Origin: an uncultured Collinsella sp.
Lineage (GTDB): Bacteria > Actinomycetota > Coriobacteriia > Coriobacteriales > Coriobacteriaceae
DNA: 64,000 bases
NCBI GenBank assembly: GCA_900541205.1
Contig: UQIV01000004.1
Coordinates: forward strand, 43,277 to 107,276
Direction of reading: 5' to 3'
Below are positions 61,882 through 64,000 of this stretch, one piece after another. The notes beneath the pieces were generated by a model. It saw nothing but the letters and a program-made list of their open reading frames with translations, was not told where the DNA came from and searched no databases. Numbering within the stretch: the stretch's first letter is position 1; each line of letters starts with the position of its first letter. A program made the translations under genes and the position numbers.

Positions 61882-63807
61882 TTATTCTTTCCCGGAAATT
61901 TCCCGCAAGGCTTCCAGTACGTCCCGCACGGCAATGTGGCGGTTGCAGGGAACATCACGGTCACATTCCTTCCGGAAGCAGGGAGAACAGCACTGGTGGC
62001 TGTAAAGGGAACGGTTGAATGTGCCCATAGGGCGGTAAACATCCGGAAGCCGGGTGGAAAACAGAGTCACCACCGGAAGCCCCCGGAAAGAACAGAGGGA
62101 CGGAAAGTCGCCATCCACGGCTACTGCCGCCGCAGCGCCGTCCATGACGGGAAAGAGAGCCTCCGGCGCACCCACCGCCAGCTCCACATTCAAATGTTCC
62201 GCCAGGGAGGCGGCACGCTCCCGGTCTTCTTCCAGAGCCGCCAGCACCGTCCGTCCCGGCAGAAGGGAAACCAGCTCCCTCCACTGCTCCCTGCTCCATT
62301 CACTGGCGCTCCCCAGGCGGGAAAACGGAGCGATTAAAATGGGGGCGTCTTCCGCCGGGGCCGCTTTTTTCACAGGGAACAAAGACGGGGTGGCGACGTC
62401 CAGCCCATGCAGCACCCCCAATTGCAGATAAAGCTGCACCCGGTGCGCCGGGGGGGCGGCGCGCAGGACGGGGGCCTTTACCCGGAACTTGTACTTCCGG
62501 GCACCGGGATGCGTGTCCAGCCCGGAAAACATCATGGGGCCATACGGTTCCAGCGCTTTCAGGGTTTCCATATCTCCATCCAGCATGACGCCCAGATCCA
62601 GCGGTCCGTCATTGTAAAATTCATCTGCTACCAAAGCTTCCCGAAGCTGCTTCAGGGAGTCGTGCGGCAGCACATGGGTAACTTCCGGCACCGTCTTCCA
62701 TATCCCCAGCTGGGCAGACGGGCAGACGATGTTCACCTGCATGTCGCACCGGACGGTTTTCAAAGCTCGAATCAGGGGAACAGTCGCCAGGGCTTCATCC
62801 AGCGCCCTGGGAACGGCTACCAGAATGCGGTACGGCTTCAGCTCCATATTTTCCAGGAGCGCAGCCGTTTTTTTATCCTGCGGGGCAAATCGGTCAACGG
62901 ATTTCCAGCGATGGTGCATCCAGAACACATCCAGCACGGATTCCCGGATCAATGTTTCCAGCCCCCTGTTCACTTCAATCGTGTCCCCCGCCAGAGAGCC
63001 GTCCGACCTGGAAAAATCCACCACATTCCCCATATCCGCTATCCAGTGGCCGGGAGCATCCGTGCGCACCGCTATGGCCACCATGTCCGCGCCAGCCCTT
63101 TTTCTCAGCAGAGCGGGCAGCGGAGTCGTGCCGGTCACCTTGCCGAAAAAGGGGACATACACCCCCTCCCATACGAACTGGTCGCTCAGCACGCCCAGGG
63201 CTCCCCCTTCCTTGAGCATTTTCATGGGAGCCTTGATGCCTCCCTCCTTGGAGAACATCTGAGTTCCACGTTCCGTGCGCCGCTGGTACACGTATTCCTC
63301 CATCAGCGGATTGTCAAACTGGCGGTACATGGACCCGTAACGCTCCACCTCCGGGTAAAATGCGCGTATTCTCGCCAGCGCCTCCCAGTTGCCGGAGTGG
63401 GCTATGGCGCAAACCTGCCCGCGCCCTTCCAGCACAGGCGCGGCAAACTGTTCGTGCCCTCCGACCGTCACGCAATGCTTCAACTGCTCATCCGTCAGGG
63501 TGGCCGTCTTCGCGGAACACAAAAAATTGGCAATGGTCCTTTTGAAATTTTCCCGGCTTAATTTCTGCAGTTCCTTTCCGCGCAGGGCCGGATCCAAAAC
63601 GATGCGCAGATTCCTTTCCACAATGTTCCGGCGCTGGGGAAGCAGATGCCACGCCACGGCCCCTGCCGCGCGCCCCAGCCGGTACAGCGTTTTCATGCCC
63701 ACGAGCTTCAACAGCCCTTCCATGAGCAGAAACCCTTTCATTCCCAAATGATGGGCAAACGTATTCCGGGAAGCCGGGGAGGAATCAGGAGAGGAAGAAT
63801 CAGTCAT
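61882..63807 (-). CDS. Lipid A-type acyltransferase fused to glycosyltransferase 9 domain (foreign segment)
   Basis: A 641-residue protein. Residues about 20-310 are an HtrB/LpxL-like lysophospholipid acyltransferase (VAWHLLPQRRNIVERNLRIV, the catalytic His in AIAHSGNWEA, GGALGVLSDQ). Residues about 325-635 are a GT9 heptosyltransferase-like domain (ILVAVPRALDEALATVPLI, ILIAPFSRLGSASEWSREQW, and a Cys-rich end CCSPCFRKECDRDVPC). Both steps serve LPS assembly in Gram-negative cells and make no sense in a monoderm actinobacterium. The gene is convergent to pflA across a 248-base gap. Confidence 0.88.
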   Translation of the reverse strand: MTDSSSPDSSPASRNTFAHHLGMKGFLLMEGLLKLVGMKTLYRLGRAAGAVAWHLLPQRRNIVERNLRIVLDPALRGKELQKLSRENFKRTIANFLCSAKTATLTDEQLKHCVTVGGHEQFAAPVLEGRGQVCAIAHSGNWEALARIRAFYPEVERYGSMYRQFDNPLMEEYVYQRRTERGTQMFSKEGGIKAPMKMLKEGGALGVLSDQFVWEGVYVPFFGKVTGTTPLPALLRKRAGADMVAIAVRTDAPGHWIADMGNVVDFSRSDGSLAGDTIEVNRGLETLIRESVLDVFWMHHRWKSVDRFAPQDKKTAALLENMELKPYRILVAVPRALDEALATVPLIRALKTVRCDMQVNIVCPSAQLGIWKTVPEVTHVLPHDSLKQLREALVADEFYNDGPLDLGVMLDGDMETLKALEPYGPMMFSGLDTHPGARKYKFRVKAPVLRAAPPAHRVQLYLQLGVLHGLDVATPSLFPVKKAAPAEDAPILIAPFSRLGSASEWSREQWRELVSLLPGRTVLAALEEDRERAASLAEHLNVELAVGAPEALFPVMDGAAAAVAVDGDFPSLCSFRGLPVVTLFSTRLPDVYRPMGTFNRSLYSHQCCSPCFRKECDRDVPCNRHIAVRDVLEALREISGKE

Positions 63808-64000
63808 AAGGAAAACCGGAAAAGATGTTATACGAATCCCCTCCGGTCCACAAACCCTTTATTCCCCCGGCAGAGGTCCCTTCCCGCATTTTATTTTCCC
63901 GGCTAAATGACGTCTTCCCTAAATTTTTCCGCCGGCGCGGAATCCAAAGCCATCCCATGCTTTACTGCATCTTCCTCATAAAAGCATCTCTGCGGAGACG

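Noticed and set aside
60589..64000. Horizontal transfer of an LPS gene block into the actinobacterium
   Set aside because: Possible, but the switch inside a hyper-conserved motif, the lack of any mobile-element signature, and a gene useless to a monoderm cell make misassembly simpler.
63962..64000. C-terminal end of a minus-strand gene entering from the right edge
   Set aside because: Only 12 codons (RLRRDAFMRKMQ) are available; chance cannot be excluded.

Overview
The first ~60.7 kb reads as one GC-rich, low-LPS (monoderm) gut actinobacterium, most likely Coriobacteriia and probably Collinsella. This is inferred from GAG/CGC/CTG-rich codon use, many lactose- and mannose-family PTS genes, LacI/DeoR/GntR regulators, a DUF4143 ATPase and heterodimeric ABC exporters. 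The last ~3.2 kb (about 60.75-64.0 kb) changes codon style (GAA, CGG, GGA rise) and carries a lipid A-type acyltransferase joined to a glycosyltransferase 9 domain. That gene belongs in an LPS-bearing organism; Akkermansia/Verrucomicrobiota is my guess. The switch falls in or just after the conserved glycyl-radical motif of a pyruvate formate-lyase fragment, so I read the right end as a probable assembly chimera.

Layout. 1-8.6 kb: amino-sugar (GalNAc-like) use: PTS IID end, GntR regulator, agaS, nagA, lacX1, lacC1, a nagA remnant, a YhcH-family gene, a tRNA-Thr, and an orphan PTS IIB without its active-site His. 8.8-11.5 kb: galM, a DeoR/LacR-type regulator and a toxin-antitoxin pair. 11.8-26.9 kb: three successive lactose-PTS modules, each with a LacI regulator divergent from a lacE/lacG pair, ending in a single lacF (EIIA). 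27-31.8 kb: a membrane protein, then lacA-lacB and lacX2-lacC2. 32-33.3 kb: AAA+/DUF4143 ATPase. 33.6-37.8 kb: galK-galT with a divergent LacI regulator. 38-43 kb: flavodiiron protein, DeoR regulator, class II tagatose/fructose-bisphosphate aldolase, HAD phosphatase, AraC regulator. 43.6-50.6 kb: Nudix-Vsr fusion, BceAB-like ABC transporter, agmatine deiminase, DAHP synthase. 51-60.8 kb: marR-ABC-ABC operon, SDR, KDG permease, and a split pyruvate formate-lyase. 60.85-64 kb: pflA and the acyltransferase-GT9 gene of the foreign segment.

Together the genes take up beta-galactosides as 6-phosphates (LacE/LacF), cleave them (LacG), and send galactose-6-P through LacAB, LacC and a class II aldolase. 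GalNAc-6-P enters the same tagatose route via NagA and AgaS, and free galactose goes through GalM-GalK-GalT. Four LacI proteins appear to share one operator framework, ATG-NNN-ACGTTAACAT, read with different NNN triplets.

The intergenic DNA is rich in structure: a ~139-nt element present three times directly after stop codons with compensatory base changes in three stems; a 57-bp palindrome in nine copies arranged in pairs or a triplet; a GGGGAC REP-like family; a 151-bp nested palindrome after the aldolase gene; 33-bp tandem repeats before the ATPase; and a 229-bp AT-rich inverted-repeat element.
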